DNA of 64,000 nucleotides, taken from Papaver somniferum. Lineage: Eukaryota; Streptophyta; Magnoliopsida; Ranunculales; Papaveraceae. Under the pieces are notes generated by a model. The model was not told where the DNA came from, did no database searches, and saw nothing but the letters and a program-made list of their open reading frames with translations. The stretch spans positions 92,165,385 through 92,229,384 of the forward strand of contig NC_039359.1 in the NCBI RefSeq assembly GCF_003573695.1, given 5' to 3'. Of this stretch, positions 10,606 to 21,522 are shown piece after piece (position 1 is the first letter of the stretch; each line of letters opens with the position of its first letter). Position numbers and translations under genes: made by a program.

Positions 10606-11090
10606 TCAATCTTCGTCGGAGGAATCCGAGTCCCATTCACCCACCATAAAGTCCGGGCCGTACTCCGAAATTTTGGATAGCTTTCATCGAATGTTAATGC
10701 TTCCCCCTTTTCCTCCAAGTAGCGCGCTTTCACGGCTTCATGCTACAAAAACACGACACACGCTCACTTTGTTAGTTACAAATTCATAAAAGTAGATTAT
10801 GTAGAATAAACCCTAAAAATACTTACAAATTGTTGAAGGGACATGCTAAAGTGGCAAGCGTTCAAAATCCATTGTTGGATAGCTATAAAGGCAACTATCG
10901 CATCTAGGATGAATTGGTGCCTATCATGGATTTGTTAAAAAATTGTTCTATTCGGGTTCTCATAATCTTTCCTAAATTTGTTATATATCTTTGCCCAAAA
11001 GCTCTCGAACGAGGAGTGATTTTGAACTCGACTTTCGACGTACCATGCTCTGGTGAGTGCCAAATCTTCCGCGGAGTCAAACGATGTCAT
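10606..11090 (-). pseudogene. NAM-associated / Myb-SANT-like domain protein, broken
   Basis: Exon 1 runs 11090 to 10827 and begins MTSFDSAEDLALTRAW; the pattern ED.AL.RAW...FW.KI...F is that of the plant proteins annotated as NAM-associated C-terminal or glutathione S-transferase T3-like, which are related to PIF/Harbinger ORF1 DNA-binding proteins. A GTAAGT donor (10826) and a TTGTAG acceptor give an intron 10743-10826. Exon 2 encodes HEAVKARYLEEKGEALTF. Two lesions are seen: an in-frame TAA near 10938 just after NRTIF, and a 1-bp loss near 10670, after which another frame gives an acidic tail (GEWDSDSSDED, stop at 10606). The family is thought to bind DNA; whether this one binds the surrounding motif is inference. 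Confidence 0.75.
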
Positions 11091-11186
11091 TTCTTGTACG
11101 TGGAGGTATGAAATGATTAGTCGTGGAGTATATGGAGTGAGAGGGGAATGAGAAATTTTGGGGAAAAATGGGTCTGAGGACGAGGT

Positions 11187-11200
11187 CTCTATATATAGAG
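11187..11200 (-). promoter_or_regulatory. TATA box of the NAM-like gene in element C
   Basis: CTCTATATATAGAG, a perfect palindrome, lies about 100 bp upstream of the ATG at 11090 on the minus strand, followed by a pyrimidine-rich leader. Position and sequence suit a plant TATA box. Confidence 0.6.
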
Positions 11201-11620
11201 CAAGACACCAATGACTAGTTTTTTTGAAAAAAAATGAAATAATTTGGAACAATCGATATTCTCGAATGTCCATAAAAACCAATTGTGTTTTCATGCCCAT
11301 TAGAATCGGTCTTTATGGTTGGCAACATAAATCGATTGTGCCTGAAAATCAACAAACAAAAAAAAGAACTTTCAACCAACATTACTCGGTTTATATATTT
11401 GTAGACGTAGTATGATTCTAACTAGAAAAAGATACAGAAAAAATGACATATCTGAGGCATTGAGAATCAGATTATACTTACATCCACATAATTGTGTGCC
11501 TGTATTTTTGCAAAACAAAGTTCGAAGCCTGCATAAACTTGTTCTGCATTTTTCAAACATAATAATCCAAACCATAACCTAAATAATTCAAACTTAAATA
11601 TTTATGATAATAGAATGTCA

Positions 11621-11991
11621 TCAAGGATCACCAACACCAACGTCATTTCCAGCTCCAGCACCACCGGTATTGGCAGCTGCAACAACATCACCGACATCGG
11701 AAACAACATTTTCAGCAGTACTCGCTGCAACATCAATGGACATTTCTTCCCACAGGGTATCATCCTCAGCGTCCGCCACCCTACGCGCTCCAATTTCATT
11801 CCTCCTCTTTCGGCAAATCGAATGACCTCAATCAGCTCTTCCATTGAAAGCTGGTCCAAAAGTTTCGACGCCTGCTCCAACTTGGTCTCCCTTCCAAAGG
11901 CGAACTTGTACATGCTCCTTTCCACGATCTCATGTTTTCTGGCACCATCCTATTTCTCCATGGGGCGGTTAAAGAAGCTCAGAAAGTCCAT
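11621..11991 (-). pseudogene. Unrecognised protein of element C, broken
   Basis: Starts at ATG 11991 (MDFLSFFNRP), meets an in-frame TAG after PMEK, and continues ERSMYKFAFGRETKLEQASK and LDQLSMEELIEVIRFAE. A 1-bp shift near 11810 moves the frame to GARRVADAEDDTLWEEMSID and an Ala/Gly/Val-rich acidic tail ending at TGA 11621. The first half looks helical and charged; I know no family. It lies upstream of, and on the same strand as, the NAM-like gene, so both may once have been element genes or captured host sequence. Confidence 0.5.
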
Positions 11992-12019
11992 ATCTACAAC
12001 AACAAAAATCAAACCACAT

Positions 12020-12398
12020 AATCGGTTTATAAAAAAAATACATGTAATCCGATTCGAACTTCAAAAACACACTGGGAAATAAACACAATCGGTTTATGTA
12101 CTACATATATAAAAACCGATTGCGAAATGGGATCTGAAGAGACAACATCACAGTCGGTGTATTGACATGCAAATAAAACCCGATTGAGGGATCGCAGAGC
12201 TAAAAAAAAATGCTACCTAGAATCGATTTATGCTAATGCACTTATAAAACGATTCTGGTGATGTCTTTTCATATTCAGATTTCAAACCCAGAATCGGTCG
12301 ATGCTAATCATCATATATACCGATTACTCTGCATGCTCTTCATGACCGAAGAGCAAAACACAAAATCGGTTTAAACGATATGTCAACATAAACCGATT
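12020..12398. repeat. Main array of 34-35-bp inverted-pair units in element C, arm AATCGGTT/AACCGATT
   Basis: Units: 12020-12054 (35), 12087-12121 (35), 12152-12185 (34), 12221-12254 (34), 12292-12325 (34), 12364-12398 (35). More units of the same size lie elsewhere in the element: 10343-10376 (34), 11251-11284 (34) and 11304-11337 (34). Some arms carry one or two changes (AATCGATT, AGTCGGTG), yet the outer length stays 34-35 bp. Confidence 0.9.
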
Positions 12399-12909
12399 AT
12401 GGGTAGATCCGAGATTTTGATTTTCAAAAATCGAAGATTTAAACATATAAATCAATGAATAAATGCGAATACTAGAACTGGTTGATGGAGATTTTACTTT
12501 TCTTGGTTGGATTGGAGATCGTTGGAGAAGAATATAAAAAAAAATTGATTAGGTTTTGAGAATTTGGAATGATTAAGATGAAAATAGAAAGTTTTTTTAG
12601 TTTAGGTTTTCATGTTTTTTAATTTTTACTGAAAATTATATGAATTAGTATTTCTATGGGTTAGTTTTAGGAATTAATTTGGCATTAAATTAGACTTTTT
12701 GTTACGTTTGGCACCCTATATCCATTTGATAGAGTTGGGAGAGAAATTTGATAGGCCCAAAATAAATGGCTTAGGTCCCAAACTAGGAAGGATCTTATAT
12801 AGTTAGTGTTTTCTAGTTTTTCTATTCCTTTTGTGAATTTATTGATCTCACATAAGTTTTCATTATATATTGGATCTTTGATCCAAGTTACAAGTTTCAC
12901 TACGTTAAG

Positions 12910-12919
12910 TGGTATCAGA
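12910..12919 (+). other. Primer-binding site of the gypsy element
   Basis: TGGTATCAGA followed by TCCTC matches the usual plant site complementary to initiator methionine tRNA (TGGTATCAGAGCC), with one early mismatch. Confidence 0.75.
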
Positions 12920-13312
12920 TCCTCTATTGAGAGATTCCACTGACATGGGTGACACAAGAAGATTGAAGAGTTGAAGACCGTTTTGAAGAAGGACCTTGAA
13001 ACTGAGATGCAAATGTTCACAATCAATCTAAAAAGAATTTGAACTTGAACCCGTACACCACTATACTTTCACCCCTATCAACGTTGCCACTCATCTTCTA
13101 ACTCATCCCAACCATTTTACAACCATGATTCCTCCCTAAATATAACATATTACCATCCATTATACATTACTCCAACATATTATACTTGTCCAACCTGCAC
13201 AATCCAAAAATTTTGAATTCTCTGGATATTTTGATCCTTGTTCTACTCCTTCCAACTTGCACAAAACCATTCTCATACAACAAACAATTAATGTAGAAGA
13301 TTATGATATGTA

Positions 13313-15060
13313 TTGTTATCCTCCACCACCACGCCATTAAGAAATATGGGAAATACACAAACATACCTTCCCAAGGCTGATATACATCTGCTTGATGGAC
13401 ACCTACATATGGAAGATTTCTTAGATTTTGTGTGTACGATTGTTGAGTTCCTTGCGTATATGTGCATGCCGGAAGATCAACGAATGAAGTTTGTTTCGTC
13501 CAAGCTTATGGGCCATGTATCCTCATGGTGGGATCATCTTCAACTAGATTAATCCAACCCAGGATTCAAACAAGTTCAATCCTGGCCATCCATGAGACAA
13601 TTTTTGAAGAGGAAATTTATCCCCGAACTACGCGCAAACCTTGTTTCTCATCTTAAAAAACTATAACCAAGGTGACCGCTCGGAACAAGAATATGCAACT
13701 AAATTTTCTCGTTTGTTATCCTGAAATCAGCTGAATGATTGAACAATTGGACGTTTTATTAAAACTCTTGATTGGAGTATTCAAGAAAGGTTAGAGCATG
13801 TTTAGTTCGAGTTTTAAAAACAGTTTCAGTTTTAGAAAACACTGAAAACTAAAAATGGTAGAAAACATGTTTGGTAGAGTCCTGTAAGAAGATTGTTTTT
13901 AAAAATCAATTTTAAAAACACAAGTTTCTTAACATTAAAAATTAAAAACGAAAAGAATATTGTTTACCCCGTTTTCAGTTTTTTTTGTTTTTCCAATTCC
14001 TCCACTCTTTATTTCGATTCTTCATCTTCCTTACTTTCATGAACCAGTGTTCCGATCTCTGCTATTAATTCCTTTTCTCCCTATCTCTCGAACATATAAT
14101 TGTTGTTATTGTTACAACTATACAAATTCTATTAATTGTTGAATGCAATGTCTAAGTTTGATCCATAAGTAACATTACAACTCACTCAATCTAATCAAAT
14201 GAAAATAGAACCATGATGGGAGGAATGACTATGTATTTTCATTAATTATAGTCTCAAGTACCTACATGATTGTGACCTCTTTCAGCTGTTTAGTAGCAAG
14301 CTTATTGTATTTGTAAATATGTAACAAAGGTATTAAATACAATGTCACAATAAACAACTTAATCCAATCTAAGAATTAACATGTAGATATGCGAGTCAGA
14401 ATGTACCAAGAAGGATGTTCTTTAAATTAGAAACCAGTCGACAATGAATTTACATGTTATTCTAGATTACGTATATTCAACATCATTATTATGTGCATTA
14501 TTGGATAGTGTATGCACTCTTGTTTATAAAGAACAGTTTTTAAATTTCGTACCAAACATCTCTTTTACCTTAAAATAAAATAAAAATAAGAAAAATGGGT
14601 ATTTTTTGGAACAACTAATTAAAATGAGTTTAGAAATCAGATCTCAAAAACATTACCAAACGGGGCCTTAGGTACTCGACAATATACTTCTCTTCATGCG
14701 GTTATCATAAATGCCCATAAGATATAATATTTTATGCTTTCTCTACAACCATACTCAAAATCTTCATTCTCTAACCATAGAAAACCTTCATTTCAAAAAA
14801 AATTTACCCGACAACAATCTTCTCTATACGAATCCCGCACTTCTCCTACCTCTACCACCACTCGACCATTTCCTTCCCAAACCTTACCTGCCACGAAGCC
14901 TCCACCGAAAACTTAGTAATACTCAACCCACTAGATCAAAACCTTAATACCCTTATGCATACCAGACTGAAAAAAAGTGTAAACTACCGGGACACACATC
15001 AAATCAGTGTAGCAGCCGACATACATTGATGACGGAAGAATAAACTGCTAATGTGAATGG
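13313..15060 (+). pseudogene. Ty3/gypsy gag, split by a MITE
   Basis: 13370-13555 encodes a retrotransposon gag core: LPKADIHLLDGHLHMEDFLD, then EDQRMKFVSSKLMGHVSSWW, the typical fold with the W-W pair. The frame shifts and continues QFLKRKFIPELRANLVSHL to about 13660. After the MITE the reading resumes (GTRQYTSLHAV at 14671), followed by a Ser/Thr/Pro-rich linker and a decayed zinc knuckle (EKKCKLPGHTSNQC, about 14960-15010) that has lost one Cys. No intact product. Confidence 0.82.
13794..14667. mobile_element. Tourist-like (PIF/Harbinger) MITE in gag
   Basis: An 874-bp non-coding AT-rich insertion flanked by TTA at 13791-13793 and 14668-14670. The right terminus read on the minus strand begins GGCCCCGTTTGGTAATGTTT, a common Tourist-type end; the left end GAGCATGTTTAGTTCGAG is a diverged partner. 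Removing it restores gag reading across the junction, which supports the boundaries. Confidence 0.75.
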
Positions 15061-15169
15061 GGAAGAAAGTGAAGAAATTGTTAAAAGTATCGAAAGTACA
15101 CCCACATACAAAGAGAAATGATATAAATGAGAATACGTCTCTTGTGTTATTCGAAATTTGTAGTTTAAC

Positions 15170-18100
15170 CTTGTGCAGACTATCCAACTCGTAATCGTCT
15201 ATTCCGCATTCAACACCGTGTCCAAGACAAGGTCTGTGATATGATTATTGACAGTCCTAATTATCAAAACATTGTTTCATCTAGATTGTTGGATAAGTTA
15301 CAATTTTCAGTTCATCCATATCGTAAACCATACTTCATTGGTTGGGTTGACGATAGCAACAAAGGTAACATAGATACTTGATGTCTTTTGTTGTTCGAAA
15401 CTGAAACATGTAACGAGAAAGAGGTTTGTGATCTTGTGGATATTACTGTTTAGCACATATTACTTGGTCGCCCATGTCTAGATGATGGAGAAGCTAAAAC
15501 ATACTCGTTCATCTACAATGGTAAAAAATTTCATGAAATAAAGAAGAAGTGATACTATGAACCTAGGAAAACTTTTGATTGATCGGTGGAATGTTCGCGA
15601 TTTTCCTATTTTTCACAATTATGACTATAAAGAGAGGTTCTCAATAGTAGATTTTAACCAATACTCAGTCCCGGGATTGAACACGAACAAGATTATGAAT
15701 GTCATCGTTAAAGCAAATAGAGCAATCACTTCTACATATTGCAACCATCTTACTGAAACCTAAGACAAGTCTACAAAAAGAAGGTACCACGATGTTGGTT
15801 TTTCCGGATATTATGGTTGACACAAAAAAATAGGGTAATGCTATTTTCATTACTTGTACAACCTTCTACTCCTGACACCCCTACAAAATTTCCTACTCAA
15901 GAACAATCCTTAGTAGATGAGTTTGCATTAATATGCACGATTCTCTCCCCCCTATGAGAAATATTCAACACCAAATAGAAATCATGGATGGTGCAAATTT
16001 ACATAATCATCCCTCTATCGCATGATCCCTAAGGAACACGATATACTTCCAGGTCAAGTAAATGAGTTTTTGTCTAAAGTTTCATATAACCTAGTTTTAG
16101 TCCATGTGATGTTCCCACTATTCTTGTGCCTAAAAAGGATGGAACTTGGTGTATGGGTATTTATAATAGAGTTGTTAATAAGATCACGACGTGTTATTAT
16201 TTCTAAGTTCCAAAATTGGATGATATGCTTGACTTTCTCTCTGGTTCCAAGTTATTTTCTAAGATTGATCTTAAAACTGGGTATCATCAAATCGTAATTC
16301 GACCTGGAAATGAATGGAAGACCGTGTTTAAGAAAAAGATAGTCTTCGAAGGGCTTGTTATGCCCTTTGGTTCATCCAATGTTCCAAGTACGTTCATGAG
16401 GCTTATGGATCAAGTCTTACAACCTTTTATTGGTAAGCTTGTTGTGGTTTATTTCGATGATATCCTTATTTATTCAAAATCTGAAGATAACTATCGCTCT
16501 CACTTGTGGGTTATTTTCAATGCTCTTCGAGAGAATAGGTTATTTATCAATCACAAGAAATGTCACCTTTTCACTTCTAATATTATATTTTTTGGCGATG
16601 TTGTTTCTGCCGATGTATTCAACTAGATGATTCAAAAATTACAGCTATTCGGGATTGACTTTGTCTGAATACAACATCTGAGGCTCAGAGTTTTCATTGT
16701 TAAGCTTCCTTTTATCGCCGATATATAAAATATTGCATCTCTATGAAATCTCTTGTTACTGACAGTTTGAAATAAAAACAATTCTTATGAACCATTAAAG
16801 CCAAATTAAACTTTCAATTTCTAAAACAAAGGCTTACTTCTGCTCATTGTATGGGATGTCGTAGGCTCAACAAATTAATAAAGATATTTCTCACTAATTA
16901 ACTGGTAATATAGCGGTTGTAAGAGATCGTTCCCACAGAGAGCTGTGTAAATGATAGGTTATTTGATCAGCAAAATAAAGTAATAATAAAGGGGGATTGG
17001 TTTTAAGATAATAGAAAGACAATAAATAAGAAAGAGATGATTAAGGAATCATTCGCCGTTACCAAACGTTAACAGGATTAGAATACTTATCTATCTTCCG
17101 TTAGAACCATTCATCACCAACCGTAGAATAGCAGGTACGCGTAGCTATCCCCAAAACTCCTTGTATCACCGGATAATAGGTACGCTTAGTCACTGGATTC
17201 TATTCAACTGAGCCGCCTTGAGGTACGCTTACAAGGTGTAACTTAATCGAACGCTTTAGGTTTTGTGAATTTAGGTTTGATTCCAGCAGTTAAACTCAGT
17301 ACGCTCGGTTCACTTACTGGTGTTGTTTCCACACACGATTTTTTACAGAATCCCTCTGCAAGGTCTCATGTTTTCTACTTGTGTAGGATATGCACGACAA
17401 TTACGGATCGCTCAACTCGCTATTAGCAATAGAATGACAAATAGACTAATGTGGTTGCGCACCCAAACCAATCTGAGAATCAATCATAAACCCTAGATAT
17501 GATGAAAACAAACGATGATGATAAAAACTTCAAATAGTTTTGTATTATTAATAAAGATTCACGCTTAGAACATTGAATTCATCCTTAATCAACAAAGGAT
17601 TTAGCTACTCATATTACAAAGAAGATGAATAATGGTGGTTTCCCCCTAAAGAGGTAAACCCTAGGTTTTTGATGTAGAACTTGTGATATGAGATTCAATG
17701 ATCTTTTTCACATAACCTAATACCTTTTTATAGGTTTACATTACTTGGTCTCCGAGTATTTAGTTCAGTTCAATAACCCGACCCGAAAATACGACATAAA
17801 GACTCCCAAACGTGACCTTAGGCCTTCCAAGGTATTAATACACGTTTTCCACTTGCTAAGTATGTGTACCCGTTCTGCAAACTTGAAATTCCAGCAGAAA
17901 TTTTCGGAATTAAAGTATGCGTACCCGTCCGTATACTTTACTGTCTTTGGTATTTAATAAAAGCTTGTTTTGGCCACAACTTCTTCATCCGAACTCGGAA
18001 TGACCTCATTCTTTTTGCATTGTTTTTATCTTTCAGTTATATTCAATACGGTGATGAGAAATCCTTATTTTGAATGAGTTGAGATCGGTCTTTGGCCCTT

Positions 18101-19570
18101 CTCTTGATTTTGAGCGTTTTGCTCCTTTTCGTCGCACTTCTTCCACTTTTCTTGGACTTGGGCACTTGGATACTTGGAATACTTCTTTTCCTAGATCTTT
18201 ATCTCCTTTTTGGATGATTCACCTAATTTAGGCAAATAAGAGAAAAAAAGAGTAATAATACGATACACGCAAGAATAATAGCTAAACACAAGTATGGAAT
18301 GGATACTAAAATCATATAAATTATGCACTTATCACTCATATACTTGCACTACCTTATTTCGACAAACATTTTTTGGGTGCATTCTAGTGCTTCCATATTA
18401 GCTGTTGGTGTTATTTTGTCTCAAGAAGGTAAACCCATTGGATTTCTTAGTGAGAAACTCACAGAAGCTCGTCAAAAGTGGTCTCCCTATGAGATGGAAT
18501 TCTAATCGCGCACTACGAAAATGAGTTTGTCTTGTATACCGATCACCAAGCGCTCAAGTACATTAAAAATCAATCACCATCCAATCGAATGCATGCAAGT
18601 TGGATTTCTTCTTTGCAAGAATATAAATTCTCTATTCAGCACCAGTCTGGTTTAAACAATAAATTAGATAATGCACTTAGTCGTTTTACAAATCATAACG
18701 CTCGTGAGTAACTCCTTGTTATTATATGTGTTGAAGTTGTTTCTTTGACTCCTTTAAGGATTTGTATCCTACTGATCCAGACTTTTCTGTAATATGGAAG
18801 AAATGTTCCTCCGCACAACAAGATACTGACGATTTTAATTTACAATAATGGATTTATTTTTAAAGGTAGTTGTTTTGCATTCCCGGTGGTTCCATTCGTG
18901 AGCACCATTTTAAGGAATGACATGGCAGTGGTATTTCTGGCCATTTCGGGATAGATAAGACAATTTCTCTTGTGTAAGCTCGTTAGTTTTGGAATTCTCT
19001 CAAAAAGGATGTTATTGTTTTTGTACGGCGTTGTCTGATTTGTCAATGTAGTAAGTCCATGCACAAAATACGAGTTTATACATTCCTTTTCTAGTTCCGG
19101 ATACTCATTGGGAAAATTTTTCCATGTATTTTGCACTAGATTATCGAGAACTCAAATAACTCATGATCTTTTTTTTTGTGGTAGTTGATCAATTTTGAAA
19201 GATGGTACACTTTATTTCTTGCAAGATGACTGTGGATGTCGTGATTATAATAAATATTTTCTTGCGTGAAATCATTCGTTTGCATGGAATTCCCAAGACC
19301 ATTTCTTCTGATAGAGATACTAAGTTCATAAGTTGGTTTTGGAAGACACTTTGGACTCTTCTTCCAACCAAAGTGCAATTTAGTAGAAAGGTTCATCCTC
19401 AAACTGATGGACAAAGTGAAGATCATTAGGAAATCTTATTCGCTGCTTATCCGAAGGCAAGGCAGGACTATGTGATTTATTATCGCTCAAACTGAGTTTG
19501 CCTACAATACAATTCCTAATCGGTCTACTGGTTATGCACCTTTTCAAATTGTTTATTCCAAGGTTCTTAA
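15170..19570 (+). pseudogene. Ty3/gypsy pol: protease, RT, RNase H, integrase (broken)
   Basis: Protease remnant at about 15230-15480 (MIIDSPNYQNIVSSRLLDKL where DxGS is usual, then HILLGRPCLDD). Reverse transcriptase at 16090-16640 with [43 protein letters not shown] and the catalytic [13 protein letters not shown]. After the solo LTR, RNase H resumes at about 18345 (LPYFDKHFLG, ASILAVGVILSQEGKPIGF, LYTDHQALKYI). Integrase at about 18890-19560 has the HHCC zinc-binding remnant (GHFGIDKT, CLICQCSKS) and TISSDRDTKF. Stops and frameshifts throughout. Confidence 0.88.
16848..18334. mobile_element. Solo LTR (TG...CA) inserted in gypsy pol
   Basis: A 1487-bp LTR beginning TGTATGGGATGTCG and ending ATGCACTTATCA, flanked by the perfect 5-bp duplication CTCAT at 16843-16847 and 18335-18339. 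It splits the gypsy sequence between LTSA and LALPYFDKHF. No internal domain is present, so recombination between two LTRs probably removed it. It contains several GGTACGC/GTACGCTT motifs (17132, 17189, 17222). The sequence at 40064 is a diverged relative. Confidence 0.92.
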
Positions 19571-19641
19571 TATATGCTTGAGGCTTAAGTTTATTTTGGG
19601 CTTGTCATTGACCTTTTAGAGGCCAGAATTTTGACGTGGGA

Positions 19642-20148
19642 TTAGGGTTGAGAATTTGACCCGTAATCCCCGGATTTAACCGACACCAACCATATTTTTG
19701 TGGATGGATGTCTGAACTGTTCTCTAATGGATTGGATGTAGATGAGATTTTTGAAATCCAACGGGTTACGGATTGGGTCTGGATGCAACCTTGAAAATAT
19801 GTTGGACATCCATAACCATTAGATAAATGGCATTTACATAGTTTTTAGAAATTATATAGATAATTTAGGAATTTTTATGGTGTTTGCTTGGAGTGTTATC
19901 TATGATGCTTTTATACTTTTATACATATATAATATGTAGGTTCTATAAGAAGTCGTATATATTATCTTTATTTCTTCATTATAAATTTTAACTAAAACAA
20001 AATCATTGGATTATTAGTACCTAATCCGTTCATCCGTGCATCCATTGGATGTTGGATTGGATGCGGATGCCAAATTTAAAATCCGTAATTAATTGGATTG
20101 GATGCGGATGAGGTAAAAACCGGTCCATACCGGCCCATGCTCACTCCT
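19642..20148. mobile_element. hAT-type MITE
   Basis: About 507 bp, left end TTAGGGTTGAGAATTTGACC, right end read on the minus strand AGGAGTGAGCATGGGCCGG, the form common in plant hAT MITEs. An 8-bp duplication with one mismatch, ACGTGGGA (19634-19641) and ATGTGGGA (20149-20156), flanks it. The interior repeats GGATTGGATGYRGATG in both halves. Confidence 0.75.
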
Positions 20149-20156
20149 ATGTGGGA

Positions 20157-21184
20157 CAAACTTGGATGAGGCCATGAGGGACAAATGATAATATTCCCGT
20201 TTTTTCCAAACAAAATTTTCAGTTTTTTTCAAATTTACCCTTTCCAAATTAAACAGAATCTTATCAGTTATCTAAAACGGTAACCATCCTAAGAACTTCT
20301 CCAATGGCAAGACATCCTTATTCCAATTTTTTCTTAAGTTTAGGTGGAAAAAAGTAATTCATCTCCAATGGTGTTGTTTCTGATCATTTCTTTATTAAAT
20401 GTAAATTTTATTTTTATTACTTTTAAGATTTTATTAGAGCTAAAAATGGTTATTTAATATATTGGAATTAATTTTATTTAAACAAAATATTACTAGGATA
20501 GCTTGACAATGTCTAACAAAAAATAAGTCATGTTATCTTTAAATTTATTTAAGAAGTTGGGGTTTGAGAAGAGTTCTAGTAAAAATGAATATCTATTATA
20601 GTGGATTTAAACATTTATCTTCACATACATTCCACTGGAGAAGCTTTGATATAGCATTAGCGAAAGCAGTTAACAACAAACAGAAACAACAGGAGAATCC
20701 ACTCCAAATATTGATAAAAAAACACTCCAATCCAGGAGCAACTCTAATCCAAGAGTTAAAACAAACATAAATGGTGTTAAACCAATAATTAAAACAATAG
20801 TTTTAATCAAGATAACGAGCTCTCAAGCTCAGAACACGAAACAAGAATAACACTACTTATAAGTTGGACTAACCGAAACTACTTAATGTGTAGATTATCT
20901 TATCAACTCCTAAATATCCTCTCTAATGACTTATCTCTAGACTTATTTGGACTCCCTGTAACTTGACCACCTAACAGAAACTAAAGTAAATCCTAACAGA
21001 TGAATCTAATCAAGAGATGTGGACTAGCCACTTGACTCGCATAACAGGTTCTCTAGATACGTCCCCTATAGATCTAAATTATTATTGGCATGAAACTAAA
21101 AGATATTCCCAATTTTATGTGTAAAGACCTAACTTTTCACTGTGAAGTAGATAGATTTTTCTGGTATGACTATTTTATGCACTT
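20157..21184. other. AT-rich stretch without a recognised gene
   Basis: No supported coding sequence. CTTCTCCAATGG (20295) and CATCTCCAATGG (20361) resemble MITE ends, but I could not define an element. The last 40 bp (GAAGTAGATAGATTTTTCTG onward) recur near 33672, beyond the 3' LTR of the copia element. Confidence 0.5.
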
Positions 21185-21355
21185 TGTCAGGGCCTATGGC
21201 CCATGGATGTGCGGTCCAAAAGGATAGTATTTTGGTCCTCCATTTTCCATGTATATAAAGTATTTATCCATGTAACTATACTAACTCTATTGAATGGAAA
21301 ATCCTTCTATTTGTGTCGCTTTTATCTTTCTCTATATTTCTCCTTCTAAACGTTA
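21185..21355 (+). repeat. 5' LTR of the copia element
   Basis: 171 bp, starting TGTCAGGGCCTATGGCCC and ending ACGTTA. Shares GTGCGGTCCAAAAGGATA and CATGTATATAAAGTATTTAT (a TATA-box-like stretch) with the 3' LTR. The following TCATGCACGATGCTATAACG resembles the leader/primer region of this copia group. Confidence 0.85.
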
Positions 21356-21522
21356 TCATGCACGATGCTATAACGAAGAGCTAAATTCGATCGGTTGGTA
21401 TTATATTTTTTTCGCTGGAATGAAATCAATTAGCTAAGAAATTTTTGTTGGAATCTAATCAATCAGATAAGTTGCATCTACTTTCTCATATATTTTTCCC
21501 CCCTTTCCTGTTTTTGATTTTG

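Larger units (their letters stand above)
10264..12791. mobile_element. TIR element C, gene-bearing member with an AATCGGTT array
   Basis: A 2.5-kb element. The left terminus CTTCTAGTTTGGGGCCTAGG (from about 10279) matches the right end read on the minus strand (CTTCCTAGTTTGGGACCTAA), continuing into GCCAATTATT versus GCCATTTATT. The best candidate target duplication is ATCTTATT (10256-10263) against ATCTTATA (12792-12799), 7 of 8 matching; this makes the left end slightly longer than the clear TIR and is uncertain. It carries two broken minus-strand genes and inverted-pair units at both ends and in the middle. It may have inserted into the 5' LTR of the gypsy element that follows. Confidence 0.72.
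12792..19570 (+). mobile_element. Ty3/gypsy LTR retrotransposon, decayed and interrupted
   Basis: A primer-binding site, gag, protease, reverse transcriptase, RNase H and integrase remnants lie in the Ty3/gypsy order on the plus strand. Only the end of a 5' LTR (12792 to about 12900) is seen, perhaps because element C split it. The 3' side fades after integrase near 19570 and no 3' LTR is visible. A MITE (13794-14667) and a solo LTR (16848-18334) are inserted in it. Many stops and frame changes show it is old. Confidence 0.9.

Noticed and set aside
11604..12082. Plus-strand ORFs at 11604-11825 and 11615-12082
   Set aside because: They are shadows of the minus-strand pseudogene in element C; their Ser/Pro/Thr-rich text is the complement of its acidic Ala-rich tail.
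14711..14947. Pro/Leu-rich ORF
   Set aside because: It lies in the degraded gag linker; the neighbouring frames carry the gag and zinc-knuckle remnants.
19642..20148. Gypsy 3' LTR
   Set aside because: The ends are hAT-like with an 8-bp duplication, and there is no TG...CA or match to the 12792-12900 LTR end.
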